A stretch of 64,000 nt of DNA from a virus: the IMG/VR virus record IMGVR_UViG_3300044631_002422, positions 62,001 to 126,000 of that record. One strand, written 5' to 3'. How positions within the stretch are numbered: position 1 is the first letter of the stretch; each line of letters starts with the position of its first letter. Below, in pieces: positions 47,861 to 56,902 of the stretch. A program made the translations under genes and the position numbers. Below the pieces are notes generated by a model that saw nothing but the letters and a program-made list of their open reading frames with translations, was not told the origin of the DNA and made no database searches.

Positions 47861-48903
47861 AAGTACTAATAGCAAGCGATGGTTTACACGCTCATTTCTA
47901 TGAAAGAATGACATGGGCAAATGCTTTCATGGCCTGCGGAATAAATGTTGCTATATGGGACATAAAACAACATTCAGCTTTTGATGTTTTTGATACTTTC
48001 GAACCAGATTTGTTTCTTGGTCAATCATACAATCTTGATGAAGCAACGATAAAATGTATATATGAAAGACCTCATTTAAAAGTTGGTCTTCGTGCTGGCG
48101 ATTGGGGGGATCAAACAAAAGAAATTGACTTTAATAAGTTCAATATATTGGCATGTTCTATTAAAGAACGAGAAATGCTAAAAAAACTAAAAGATGAAAC
48201 TGGCCAACCGGAGTTTGTTCATATCCATTATACTCCAGAAGCTATATCTAAAACTCATAACTATTTTGAAACAATTGGAATCAAACCAGTTTCAATTATG
48301 ATGTCTGCCGATACCGTTTCTTATAGCAATGCAAAGTTTGATCCGTCTTTAGAATGTGACATAGCTTTTGTTGGCGGATTTTGGCCGTATAAAGGTCAAG
48401 TAATACGTCCATATTTTTTCCCGCTACTTGAGCATATTGGCAAATACAGAGTGAAAATTTTTGGAAATCAACCTTGGCCAGTCAACCAATACTGCGGACT
48501 CATCAACGATGAAGACGTAAAGAATTTATTTGCCTCTGCTAAAATATGTCCAAATTTAAGTGAGCCACATGCTCATGAATTTGGCTTTGATGTTAATGAA
48601 AGAATATTCAAGATTTTATATGCTGATGGATTCTGCATAAGTGATAATGTAGAAGGATACAAAAACACTTTTTCTGATTCGGTTGTTTATGCAAGTTCTC
48701 CAAATGACTTCAGTGAAAAGGTTGAATATTACCTACAAAACCCAGATGAAAGAAAAATTATATCAAATCTTGGAAAAAAACTTGTTCGGGAAAATCATAC
48801 AGGGTTTCATCGTGTATCGCAAATATTACAAGAATCTGGATATACAGAGTTATCAAAAGAACTATTGACTCAATACCGAAAGTATATAAATGAACAAGCC
48901 TAA
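47857..48903 (+). CDS. CgeB-like glycosyltransferase
   Basis: The 348-residue protein ends with the CgeB/GT1-type C-terminal pattern: CDIAFVGGFWPYKGQVIRPYF, KICPNLSEPHAHEFGFDVNERIFKILYADGFCISD, and NPDERKIISNLGKKLVRENHTGFHRV. CgeB-type proteins transfer sugars to surface structures. It overlaps the epimerase gene by 14 nt. Confidence 0.75.
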   Translation: MKVLIASDGLHAHFYERMTWANAFMACGINVAIWDIKQHSAFDVFDTFEPDLFLGQSYNLDEATIKCIYERPHLKVGLRAGDWGDQTKEIDFNKFNILACSIKEREMLKKLKDETGQPEFVHIHYTPEAISKTHNYFETIGIKPVSIMMSADTVSYSNAKFDPSLECDIAFVGGFWPYKGQVIRPYFFPLLEHIGKYRVKIFGNQPWPVNQYCGLINDEDVKNLFASAKICPNLSEPHAHEFGFDVNERIFKILYADGFCISDNVEGYKNTFSDSVVYASSPNDFSEKVEYYLQNPDERKIISNLGKKLVRENHTGFHRVSQILQESGYTELSKELLTQYRKYINEQA

Positions 48904-49855
48904 AATTTTGATTACTGGGTCTACTGGATTTCTTGGTAGGGCAGTTATGAGCGCAATCGATGATAAATATATCAAAATTGGGCTTAAGGGAAAATCTCAT
49001 TGTGATTTAACAAATCAAAAATATGTTGATTATACTTTACAAGAATATGAACCGGACTATATTATTCATCTAGCTGCCGCCTGTGGAGGGATAGGAATAA
49101 ACCAAAAATTACCGGGACAATTCTTGTATGACAATCTAGCGATGGGAATGAATTTAATCGAAAGCTGCCGCAAATATGGCAGACTGAAAAAATTCATTAT
49201 GGTTGGCACTGTTTGTTCTTATCCTAAATACACTCCAGTTCCATTTCAAGAAGAAGATCTTTGGAACGGATATCCTGAAGAAACCAATGCTCCATACGGT
49301 ATAGCAAAAAAGACGTTAATAGAAATGCTTGTTGCTTATAATAAGCAGTATGGATTTAATTCCACAAACTTAATACCAGTAAATATGTATGGCCCAAACG
49401 ATAATTTCAATCCTACTAGCAGTCATGTTATACCAGCATTGATATTAAAAATAGATCGCGCTATTCAAAATAATGAAAACAGTATCATACTATGGGGCAG
49501 CGGACACGCAAGTCGTGAATTTTTGTATGTTGAAGATTGCGCGCAGGCAATCGTTTCTTGCCTAAATGTAGATACTGATCCATATCCAATCAATATAGGA
49601 ACATGTAGCGAAATTACTATCAAAGATCTAGTATCAAAGATTGCAAATGTAATGGGCTATAATGGAAACATATTATACAATTTAAATTATCCAGATGGTC
49701 AACCAAGGAGATGTTTAGATATAACCAAAGCTTCAACTATTCTAAATTTTACAGCTAAAACAAATCTTGACGATGGATTGAAACAAACCGTTGACTGGTA
49801 CTACAAAAACAAAGATATGGAGAAATTCGTTGATTACTTTAATTATATTCAGTAA
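48890..49855 (+). CDS. GDP-L-fucose-synthase-like NAD(P)-dependent epimerase
   Basis: The 321-residue short-chain dehydrogenase has the nucleotide loop ITGSTGFLGRAV (GxxGxxG, about 10-16), LAAACGGIGINQKLPGQF, the catalytic YxxxK in APYGIAKKT, and NMYGPNDNF: the layout of GDP-fucose synthase. It would reduce and epimerise an NDP-4-keto sugar. The dehydratase it needs is not in this window, so the host or another phage region must supply the substrate. Confidence 0.85.
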   Translation: MNKPKILITGSTGFLGRAVMSAIDDKYIKIGLKGKSHCDLTNQKYVDYTLQEYEPDYIIHLAAACGGIGINQKLPGQFLYDNLAMGMNLIESCRKYGRLKKFIMVGTVCSYPKYTPVPFQEEDLWNGYPEETNAPYGIAKKTLIEMLVAYNKQYGFNSTNLIPVNMYGPNDNFNPTSSHVIPALILKIDRAIQNNENSIILWGSGHASREFLYVEDCAQAIVSCLNVDTDPYPINIGTCSEITIKDLVSKIANVMGYNGNILYNLNYPDGQPRRCLDITKASTILNFTAKTNLDDGLKQTVDWYYKNKDMEKFVDYFNYIQ

Positions 49856-50708
49856 AAATAGACCATTACAATTAGATCTTTGCTTGTCTAGCATAAGGCA
49901 AAACTTTAATGCAAACTATACTCCAATAGTTTTGTATGACTGTGACGAACAGTATGAAAATGCATATAAAAATCTCAAAGATGAACATGCTAATGTAATG
50001 TTTTGGCGGCAGGGTAGATCTTTATTTGAAGATGTTTTTGTTGCCATAAACTCTTACGATGATTCGTATGTTTGTTTTATGACCGATGATTGTATTATGT
50101 ACCAACAATCACCAAATCTTAGCAACGAAAATATAAACAACATATTTGCAATGGAAAATATTTGTTGTTTTTCTTTACGGCTTGGAGCCAATATAACAAA
50201 ACGCGGGCATTTAGGAGAAAAAGAGTTTGAATGGTTTGATAGTCCACTTCTATACTCAGAAGGCTTAACCGTATGGCAAAATAAGCTAGGATTTATTTGT
50301 TGGGATAGAACACAACATTTTTATGGAAGCTATTGGAATTACCCAATTTCAGTAGATGGCCATATATTCAGAACCAAAGACCTTTCATCTTGGATGGAAG
50401 AGTTGGTGTATTTAGAGCCAATAAAAAAATGGCAACAAACACCAAATGAACTAGAACGATCTTTACAGAGATTTGTAAACGAAATAAAACCACTGGTTGG
50501 ATGTTTCGAGTTGAGTTGTGTTGTAAATAGTCCAAACAATAGAGTTCAAAATACAATTCTAAATTACGAAGGTGTTTTTCATCCCGCGACAGCAGAATTA
50601 CTGCTTCAATATTTTGAACAAGGAAAACGAATAGATTTACAGAAATTAGATACTGGTAATATCGAATGTCCTCATACTGAAATTGATATACTTAAGGGAT
50701 TAGAATGA
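49830..50708 (+). CDS. GT2-like glycosyltransferase (TTG start)
   Basis: TTG 49830, seven bases after TGGAGA, gives MITLIIFSKNRPLQLDLCL, a typical GT-A opening; longer in-frame starts lie inside the epimerase gene. The 292-residue protein has VLYDCDEQYENA and CFMTDDCIMY (DxD-like TDD) at GT-A positions. The C-terminal third is unassigned. It overlaps the epimerase by 26 nt. Confidence 0.6.
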   Translation: MITLIIFSKNRPLQLDLCLSSIRQNFNANYTPIVLYDCDEQYENAYKNLKDEHANVMFWRQGRSLFEDVFVAINSYDDSYVCFMTDDCIMYQQSPNLSNENINNIFAMENICCFSLRLGANITKRGHLGEKEFEWFDSPLLYSEGLTVWQNKLGFICWDRTQHFYGSYWNYPISVDGHIFRTKDLSSWMEELVYLEPIKKWQQTPNELERSLQRFVNEIKPLVGCFELSCVVNSPNNRVQNTILNYEGVFHPATAELLLQYFEQGKRIDLQKLDTGNIECPHTEIDILKGLE

Positions 50709-51451
50709 TTAGTGTAGTAACTGGCACTTTGAATAGATATGATTATCTTTACGGACTTCTAAAAAATACTATTTGGGCTGACGATAGAATAGAATTAGTT
50801 TTAGTTGATGGTGGAAGTACAGATGGTACAATAGAATTAGGACGAGAGATAGCCTCAAAAGAACCAAGACTTAAATTTATAGAAGTTGGACATAGAAGTT
50901 CTTACCCACATTATATGAATCTGGGTATAAAAAATGCCTCGCATGAGTTGATTTGCCAATGGAACGACGATGTTTTACTTTGCAACAAATGGTCAGAGGC
51001 TTTAGATGAAATTGATGATCATGATGTTTACATATTTAATTGGAAAACTGGATCTTTAGAAGACACGCACAATCCTGAATGGCTCAAGTGCAACAGCATA
51101 CGCGACAACGGATGGATTGTAATAAACAATGCCGAATACAAATATCCACAATCCATAGGCGAGCAATACAATGAAGTATGCGTAAACTACGGAATTTACA
51201 AAAAGGATGTGTTTAGAAAATATGGTCTTTACAATCCAGAGTATCAATACTACTGTGCAGATGGAGAAATGGCCATGCGATCAAAATATCATGGGGCAAA
51301 ATTTAAAACTTGTTTAAACATAAAGGTTTGTGTGCTTCCAGCGGAAAAAAGAGCCATTATGACTAATGAGGATGTTCAAAGATACAATTTGGACTGCTTT
51401 CATTTTAACTATAAAACACCTAGCTATTTCAATGGTGAGTATCTGGAGTAA
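50705..51451 (+). CDS. GT2-family glycosyltransferase
   Basis: The 248-residue enzyme reads ISVVTGTLNRYDYLYGLL, LVLVDGGSTDGTIELG and the metal motif QWNDDVLLC (NDD), with FRKYGLYNPEYQYYCADGEMAMRSKY as acceptor-side region. This is a standard GT2 core. Coupled to its upstream gene by ATGA. Confidence 0.85.
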   Translation: MISVVTGTLNRYDYLYGLLKNTIWADDRIELVLVDGGSTDGTIELGREIASKEPRLKFIEVGHRSSYPHYMNLGIKNASHELICQWNDDVLLCNKWSEALDEIDDHDVYIFNWKTGSLEDTHNPEWLKCNSIRDNGWIVINNAEYKYPQSIGEQYNEVCVNYGIYKKDVFRKYGLYNPEYQYYCADGEMAMRSKYHGAKFKTCLNIKVCVLPAEKRAIMTNEDVQRYNLDCFHFNYKTPSYFNGEYLE

Positions 51452-51454
51452 ATT

Positions 51455-52006
51455 ATGAGTAAAACTGGGTTTTTGCTATTCGGAAGATTTGATTCAGATA
51501 ATAGCATAGATAGTGAAATACAACAATGTTTGCAGCATTTTGGGAATCTAGAAATAGACTTGCATTTCTTGGGATTTGGCGCAGCAGGAAAAAATACAAC
51601 AAAATTAAACGATAATTTTTCATTATTTGAAAGTTTGGATATTACATTTTTTCAGAACAAAATCGTCTCAAAATTAGAAAACTTTACAGAGTTGGGTTAT
51701 AACAAAACAATAATATGCAGCTGCTCGTACCAAATAAAGAATCTAAATTTTCTAGACAAAAACTTAATATTTGTTTACTATGATGATTTGGATTTTGAAA
51801 AACACAAAAATATCAACCATAGATTCATGTATGGTCGCACTTCTTTAATAAAAAGAATATGGGAAAATAGACCGTTTGACGTAACCAAAGACTTAGATAA
51901 AAATTTGTTTCTAAATACATTTAATGTAATAGGTCTTAAAAAAATGAATGAAAACAAAGTATTGATGGATCAAACGATCCAAAGAATCGGATGGTCTTCT
52001 CAATGA
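51455..52006 (+). CDS. hypothetical protein of the glycosylation cluster
   Basis: The 183-residue product has an alpha/beta feel (TGFLLFGRFDSDNS, LEIDLHFLGFGAAGKNTTK, KTIICSCSYQI, NLIFVYYDDLDF) but no clear family. Its position, with a 4-nt overlap into the next gene, suggests a role in the same pathway. Unknown function. Confidence 0.5.
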   Translation: MSKTGFLLFGRFDSDNSIDSEIQQCLQHFGNLEIDLHFLGFGAAGKNTTKLNDNFSLFESLDITFFQNKIVSKLENFTELGYNKTIICSCSYQIKNLNFLDKNLIFVYYDDLDFEKHKNINHRFMYGRTSLIKRIWENRPFDVTKDLDKNLFLNTFNVIGLKKMNENKVLMDQTIQRIGWSSQ

Positions 52007-52713
52007 AACTATTATCATTCAGTCTTTACGGTGATGACCCAAAATACACTCGCGGTTTAATAACAAACCTAGATATAAAATTACGAGACAATCTATATCA
52101 AGATTGGGATGTTATTGTATATCACGATAATAGTGTAAAAGATAATATTTTAAATGAACTTGAATCTAAAGGGGCTATTTTAAGGAATGTAACTAACTCT
52201 GGAATATTTCCTTTAAGTTGGAGATTTTTAGCCAACGATGAATCTAATGTTGAAAGATTTATTTCTAGAGATGCCGACTCAAGAATCAGTAAACGCGAAG
52301 AAGAAGCTGTTTTACAATGGATTGCTAGTAATAAAACTCTTCATATAATGAGAGATCATCCTCATCATAGCTATAAAATTTTAGCCGGTATGTGGGGAAT
52401 GAAAACTCAAGAATTTAATATGCAACAAGAAATATTAAGATATCAAAAACAAGAATATATAACAAATGTTAGTAATTGGCCAAAACAAACAGATCAGTAT
52501 TTTTTAGCTGATTTTGTTTACACTAAATATGGGAACCAAGAAAATTCAATAATACACGTTGCTAGAGACTATGTTAACAGAAGGTGGACGAATGAAAATT
52601 GGGCAATTGATTTTCCGAGCGCAATCGGTAAAGAAAAATATTTTGTTGGAGAGGTTTTCTATTTCGATCATAATGGAATAGAAAGAAGAGACTATCAATG
52701 TGGGGAAAGATAA
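52003..52713 (+). CDS. glycosyltransferase-like protein with DxD
   Basis: The 236-residue product starts KLLSFSLYGDDPKYTRGL and has FISRDADSRI (DAD as metal motif), LHIMRDHPHHSYKILAGMWG and a C-terminal Trp/Tyr-rich part. The RDADSR...RDHPHH...GMWG set looks like a conserved GT-A-type family seen in phages and large viruses. ATGA overlap with the preceding gene. Acceptor unknown. Confidence 0.6.
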   Translation: MKLLSFSLYGDDPKYTRGLITNLDIKLRDNLYQDWDVIVYHDNSVKDNILNELESKGAILRNVTNSGIFPLSWRFLANDESNVERFISRDADSRISKREEEAVLQWIASNKTLHIMRDHPHHSYKILAGMWGMKTQEFNMQQEILRYQKQEYITNVSNWPKQTDQYFLADFVYTKYGNQENSIIHVARDYVNRRWTNENWAIDFPSAIGKEKYFVGEVFYFDHNGIERRDYQCGER

Positions 52714-53171
52714 TGTTAAATATATCAGCTTTAATCAACGATTTGTCAGCATCGCAAAATTCATTTTATATGATTAAGGAATTCAATAAGTGTATTGAAA
52801 ATACTGATTTATCAGTGAGCGTATTTTGTAATAGGCATTGTGTTCCTGTTATACAACCATTATTTGCTTGTAGGTTGGTTAATTTTCTTGTGTCTTACAA
52901 TGGAATTGTGATTGCCACAACTCTGGAAGAAGCCGAGATAATATTAAAACTTCCAAATAAGTCGAGCAGATATCTATATTTATGGGATTTAGATTGGTTA
53001 GAAAATCCTGTATTTTTCTCAAGTGCCATGAATATTCTCCGCGACAATAAGTTGCAGATTTTAGCCAGAAGTGAATCTCATGCAAAAGCGATAGATAATT
53101 TTGCTAATCGTGAAGTAAAGGGAATTATAGATAATTGGAATATTGATCAGGTTTTAAAACTATGTACTTAA
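52713..53171 (+). CDS. hypothetical protein of the glycosylation cluster
   Basis: ATG 52713 overlaps the previous stop by one base, with GGGGAAAG upstream. The 152-residue product has SALINDLSASQNSFYMIKE and YLYLWDLDWLENP and ends in LARSESHAKAIDNFANREVKG, loosely like the N-terminal domain of a GT-B enzyme without its catalytic half. It overlaps the GT9-like gene by 10 nt and may act with it. Confidence 0.45.
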   Translation: MLNISALINDLSASQNSFYMIKEFNKCIENTDLSVSVFCNRHCVPVIQPLFACRLVNFLVSYNGIVIATTLEEAEIILKLPNKSSRYLYLWDLDWLENPVFFSSAMNILRDNKLQILARSESHAKAIDNFANREVKGIIDNWNIDQVLKLCT

Positions 53172-53797
53172 TACATCATCATCTTGGGCTTGGAGATCAT
53201 ATAATTTGCAATGGGCTAGTTCGTCAACTTGCAAAAGTCAAAGATGTTACTTTAGCAGTAAAACACAAAAATCTAGCAAATGTTTGCAGGATGTTTAATG
53301 ATATTCCTATTGAGTATTACTTGATCGATAAAGACGAATCAACTGGTAATATTGGGTGGTGTTTTGGAGGAGATAAAAGAATTAATTTTGATGAGGCTTT
53401 TTATAAGCAAGCTGTAGTAAATTTTGAAGAGCGATGGAACTCTTTTTACATTGAAAGAGACGTAAAGAAAGAACGCCAGTTAATAGAATATATTTGCCCA
53501 TCAAAAAAATTCTGTCTTGTCCACAACACAGCGAGTGCTGGAAAAGTAAACATAAACATAGAAACCGACTTACCGATAGTAGAACTACATAAAACACCAA
53601 TTGAAAAATCTATATTTGACTGGATGGGCATTATTGAATTGGCTTCAGAAATACATTGTATAAATTCTTCATTCATTCATTTGGTTGATTCGATGCAGCC
53701 AATCGCTAAACTATATTTTCATGACGATAGATCTCATTTACAATTTTCAAAAAAATTAAACTGGAGAACTTTAGGTGTCGGGGCAGATACAAATTGA
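53162..53797 (+). CDS. GT9-like glycosyltransferase, shorter paralog
   Basis: The 211-residue product shares its opening with the gene at 3076: LGLGDHIICNGLVRQLAK. It also has IHCINSSFIHLVDSMQP near the C-terminus, the nucleotide-sugar site pattern of GT9-like folds. It is about 60 residues shorter than that paralog. It overlaps the methyltransferase-like gene by 23 nt. Confidence 0.58.
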   Translation: MYLIHHHLGLGDHIICNGLVRQLAKVKDVTLAVKHKNLANVCRMFNDIPIEYYLIDKDESTGNIGWCFGGDKRINFDEAFYKQAVVNFEERWNSFYIERDVKKERQLIEYICPSKKFCLVHNTASAGKVNINIETDLPIVELHKTPIEKSIFDWMGIIELASEIHCINSSFIHLVDSMQPIAKLYFHDDRSHLQFSKKLNWRTLGVGADTN

Positions 53798-54395
53798 TAG
53801 TAAGTTTGGAAAAATTCTCAAGCAGATTTCCGAACGAAGTAATGTAATAAATATCGTTGAAATAGGAACTTGGAATGGTCTTGGTTCAACCTTATGTATA
53901 CTAGAAGGAATAAAAAATAAACAACAAACTAATTTCATTAGTATTGAGTTGATAGATGAAATGCACCATGTCGCTAAAATCAATTTAGAAAAATACAAAG
54001 ACAAAGTAAAGTTGTTAAACGGAACAATAATAAAAAAACAAGATCTGTATTGGTTTGAACCGTCTGACTATTTATTCAAAGACATAGAAAAACAGCATTT
54101 TGATTTGTATTACGATAAAGAAGTTGCCGCAATAAAAAACGCAAAAAATGTAATAGAAGAAATACCTGAAATTATTGATTTTTTGATTTTGGATGGCGGA
54201 GAATATAGCACATATCCAGAATGGCAAATGCTAAAATTTAAAACAAATACAGTGGCTTTGGATGATACTACTCTTCTTAAAACAAAAAAAATACGAGAAG
54301 AATTATTGTTGGACAATGAATGGAAAATCACTCATGAAGATTTATCAGATAGAAATGGATATACAGTATTCGAGAGGATAACCTATGTTCGATAA
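53775..54395 (+). CDS. class I methyltransferase-like protein (GTG start)
   Basis: GTG 53775, with GGAG upstream, starts a 206-residue Rossmann-type protein: VINIVEIGTWNGLGSTLCIL is the SAM-binding loop and FISIELIDEMHHVA the second strand with an acidic end, while DFLILDGGEYSTYPEW gives the late motif. This layout is close to cephalosporin-hydroxylase/FkbM-like sugar methyltransferases. Substrate unknown. It overlaps both neighbours. Confidence 0.68.
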   Translation: MSGQIQIDSKFGKILKQISERSNVINIVEIGTWNGLGSTLCILEGIKNKQQTNFISIELIDEMHHVAKINLEKYKDKVKLLNGTIIKKQDLYWFEPSDYLFKDIEKQHFDLYYDKEVAAIKNAKNVIEEIPEIIDFLILDGGEYSTYPEWQMLKFKTNTVALDDTTLLKTKKIREELLLDNEWKITHEDLSDRNGYTVFERITYVR

Positions 54396-54966
54396 ACCAA
54401 ATAGTAAACAACTTATAGATGATAGATGCGGGCTGGTATTTCCTTGGTATGTTCCATTATCTCTAGAGTTTTTTCTCATCAATGACGTAGGCAATTGGGA
54501 TATATTCGAGTGGGGAGGAGGATTGTCAAGCGCGTGGTATGCTTACAATGCAAAATACGTCGATATTCTAGAAACAAACGAAAAATGGACAAAAGAAATA
54601 GATGATTACATCAAACATAAACTAAATAAAAACAACTATTCTATCAAATACATAGATGTAAAATCAGAAGAAGCCGAATATGGCTCGCAAAATATTCCTA
54701 CTCCAAACATGGAATTGTACCTATCATATATCAGCACTTTAAACAAAACCTACGATTGTATTATTATTGACGGATCGTATCGCGATGAAGCCATCATTCC
54801 GTCTATTCAATATGTTAAAAATGGAGGATACATAATATTTGACAACTATGAGCAAGTAACTTCTGGTTATTCTACCCTAAAAAATAAAGATCTCTTGAAT
54901 AGATACGATTCCAATATCTATACCGAGGGCGACTGGAAAACTGGTATATGGAGAATATATAAATGA
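54385..54966 (+). CDS. methyltransferase-like protein
   Basis: The 193-residue product has IFEWGGGLSSAWYA (SAM-type loop), KYVDILETNEKW (acidic second strand) and YDCIIIDGSYRDEAI with GGYIIFDNYE. These fit a class I methyltransferase fold of the FkbM-like kind. It is the last gene of the glycan cluster and ends inside the endonuclease start (ATGA). Confidence 0.62.
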   Translation: MFDKPNSKQLIDDRCGLVFPWYVPLSLEFFLINDVGNWDIFEWGGGLSSAWYAYNAKYVDILETNEKWTKEIDDYIKHKLNKNNYSIKYIDVKSEEAEYGSQNIPTPNMELYLSYISTLNKTYDCIIIDGSYRDEAIIPSIQYVKNGGYIIFDNYEQVTSGYSTLKNKDLLNRYDSNIYTEGDWKTGIWRIYK

Positions 54967-55733
54967 AATTAGATGAAAAATACGTTATTGAACAATATCG
55001 ATCTGGACTTAGCTGTCAAGAAATTGCCGAAAAACTGAGTACCTATTCTAAAAAAGTTGAAAGGGTTTTAAAGAAAAACGGAGTTGCAATTAGAGATAGG
55101 TCCAGTGCTATGAAATTAGCTATTGAAAATGGAAGATCCGAGCATCCAACAAAAGGTAAAAAACGCAACGAAGACTCAAAACTTGCGATTAGCAAGGGTG
55201 TTGAACAGGCATGGAAAGATATGACACAAGAAACAAAAGAAGAACTTTCCAGCAACGCAAAAGATAGATGGAAAAATATGGACCCAGTTAAAAAACGCGA
55301 AATGCAAGAAAAGGCTGGCCGAGCTTTGAGGCAGGCTTGTCTTAATGGTTCAAAAGCTGAAAAGTTTTTAAAGTCAAAACTCCAAGAAATGGGCTATGAA
55401 GTAACCATGCATAAGAAGGGTTTGATAGAAGGAAATTTTGAAATAGATTTGCTTTTACCAGAACTAAACACGATAATAGAAGTAGATGGTCCACAGCATT
55501 TTTTGCCAGTTTTTGGCGAAGAAAAGCTGGCAGATATAGTCAAGATGGATAGCATCAAAAATGGTTTATTGATTGGTAAAGGTTTTTGTATAATCAGGAT
55601 AAAGTACCTTTGCAAAAATATGAATCTGAGCGTTGAAAGAAAGTTATGGGATGCTGTGTCTAAAGAAATAGAAAAAATTGAGATTAGTTTCCCCGAAAAG
55701 ACTAAACGATTTATTGAATTGGAGATTAAGTAA
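54963..55733 (+). CDS. Vsr-like endonuclease with HTH and NUMOD3-like part (free-standing homing endonuclease)
   Basis: The 256-residue protein has an N-terminal helix-turn-helix (QYRSGLSCQEIAEKL), a region with NUMOD3 flavour (HPTKGKKRNEDSKLAISKG), and a Vsr/PD-(D/E)XK domain: GNFEIDLLLPELNTIIEVDGPQHF (Asp, Glu, His) and CIIRIKY. It is a likely free-standing homing endonuclease. It lies between the glycan cluster and a recombination gene, coupled to both, with no broken gene around it. Compare 38532 and 28417. Confidence 0.72.
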   Translation: MKLDEKYVIEQYRSGLSCQEIAEKLSTYSKKVERVLKKNGVAIRDRSSAMKLAIENGRSEHPTKGKKRNEDSKLAISKGVEQAWKDMTQETKEELSSNAKDRWKNMDPVKKREMQEKAGRALRQACLNGSKAEKFLKSKLQEMGYEVTMHKKGLIEGNFEIDLLLPELNTIIEVDGPQHFLPVFGEEKLADIVKMDSIKNGLLIGKGFCIIRIKYLCKNMNLSVERKLWDAVSKEIEKIEISFPEKTKRFIELEIK

Positions 55734-56491
55734 TGGGATCACAGGATTTGTTTGATATTGATAATATCAAAGAGGATATAACCAACGAGCAAATGGGTGA
55801 ACGTGATATGATGCCAGCTTACGGATCTGAAAAGTGGCATGATTATGTAATGAGTAGATTTTATCCAAGCGAGCTTTATGACGGCAACCCTGTTTGCGCT
55901 GGGCTACGTCGTGTAACCGAAGAACTTCTTGGAACAATTGTTGTAAGTAGACCATCCCAAGTTTGGCCAGCAATGGATACAGATGGTCCCGGACGAGCAA
56001 CTGTAGTATTTGAAGTTGTTATTGACTGGATGGATTCTGGTCAATTAAGAACATTTTCTGATGTTGCCGACGTATGGCATGGAAATACAGATGACTTATT
56101 CTGCGCGCATCCTGTTGCTACTGCGTCAACGCGGGCAGAAGGACGAGCGCTTCGCAAAGCGTTAAAGGTTCGATGTTTGGCAGCAGAAGAGCTTGCCAAG
56201 AAGGATATTGTTTCTATCGTTAGACAATCGGTTCAAAACCAATCATCTACGGATGGAAGCTGGAAGGAAGATGAAAGTATTAGTATTCCACAGATTAACT
56301 TTATTGATGCTAAGTGCAAGCAACTTAATATCAATGTCATAAAGTTTATCAACATTGGAGAATCTAAATATGAAACCATCGACAAAGTAAGTAAAAAGAC
56401 AGCATCTAAAATGCTAGGAGTCTTGAACGAGTACCAAACTGGTACAAAATCTATTCCAACTGAAGTTGTTGGATATACTAACTGGAGGTAA
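55733..56491 (+). CDS. probable recombination-associated protein (SSAP-like)
   Basis: The 252-residue product has VVFEVVIDWMDSGQLRTFSDVADVWHGN, then PVATASTRAEGRALRKALKVR, a pattern like the conserved core of phage single-strand annealing proteins. The C-terminal ISIPQINFIDAKCKQLNI...KKTASKMLGVL helix set also occurs at the ends of Erf/RecT/Rad52-like proteins. I infer a role in annealing or recombination, not proven. It starts within the previous stop. Confidence 0.5.
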   Translation: MGSQDLFDIDNIKEDITNEQMGERDMMPAYGSEKWHDYVMSRFYPSELYDGNPVCAGLRRVTEELLGTIVVSRPSQVWPAMDTDGPGRATVVFEVVIDWMDSGQLRTFSDVADVWHGNTDDLFCAHPVATASTRAEGRALRKALKVRCLAAEELAKKDIVSIVRQSVQNQSSTDGSWKEDESISIPQINFIDAKCKQLNINVIKFINIGESKYETIDKVSKKTASKMLGVLNEYQTGTKSIPTEVVGYTNWR

Positions 56492-56494
56492 TAA

Positions 56495-56824
56495 ATGAAA
56501 GTAACTTATCAACTTGGCAAACTTAATGCGTCTTTTGAATGCGATACGCAGAAAGATTTGTTTATGCAACTATCTTCTTTTCAAGAAGTATTTGGACAGT
56601 CTAAATGTGGAAAGTGCGGGGCAGAAGATTTAGTTTTTATTGTTCGTGAGAATGGTGGAAACGAATATCATGAAATGCGATGCACTTCTTGCAATGCTCG
56701 CCTTTCTTTTGGTGTCAATAAGAAGGGAGGCGGATTGTTTCCGAAACGTAAGGACGCAGAAGGTAACTGGTTGCCAGATGGCGGCTGGGTAAAGTGGAAT
56801 CAAAAAACTCAAGCAGTAGAATAA
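56495..56824 (+). CDS. zinc-finger protein next to the recombination gene
   Basis: The 109-residue product has a zinc ribbon with CGKC (about 38-41) and CTSC (about 63-66). It ends with a basic, Gly/Trp-rich part (NKKGGGLFPKRKD, GGWVKWNQK). GGAGGTAATAA precedes the ATG. This is a phage protein family that often follows annealing or recombination genes; no activity is known. A terminator follows. Confidence 0.62.
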   Translation: MKVTYQLGKLNASFECDTQKDLFMQLSSFQEVFGQSKCGKCGAEDLVFIVRENGGNEYHEMRCTSCNARLSFGVNKKGGGLFPKRKDAEGNWLPDGGWVKWNQKTQAVE

Positions 56825-56855
56825 CATAATCATCTATTGTTTTATTTCAAAAAAT

Positions 56856-56881
56856 AAGGGGTATCTAAGTATACCCCTTTT
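56856..56881 (+). terminator. rho-independent terminator
   Basis: AAGGGGTAT (56856-56864) pairs with ATACCCCTT (56871-56879), loop CTAAGT, then a short TTTT (56878-56881). The tract is modest, so efficiency may be partial. The GGGGTAT stem is similar to the one at 3010. Confidence 0.7.
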
Positions 56882-56902
56882 ACTTCAATTAAGGAAAAAC
56901 AA

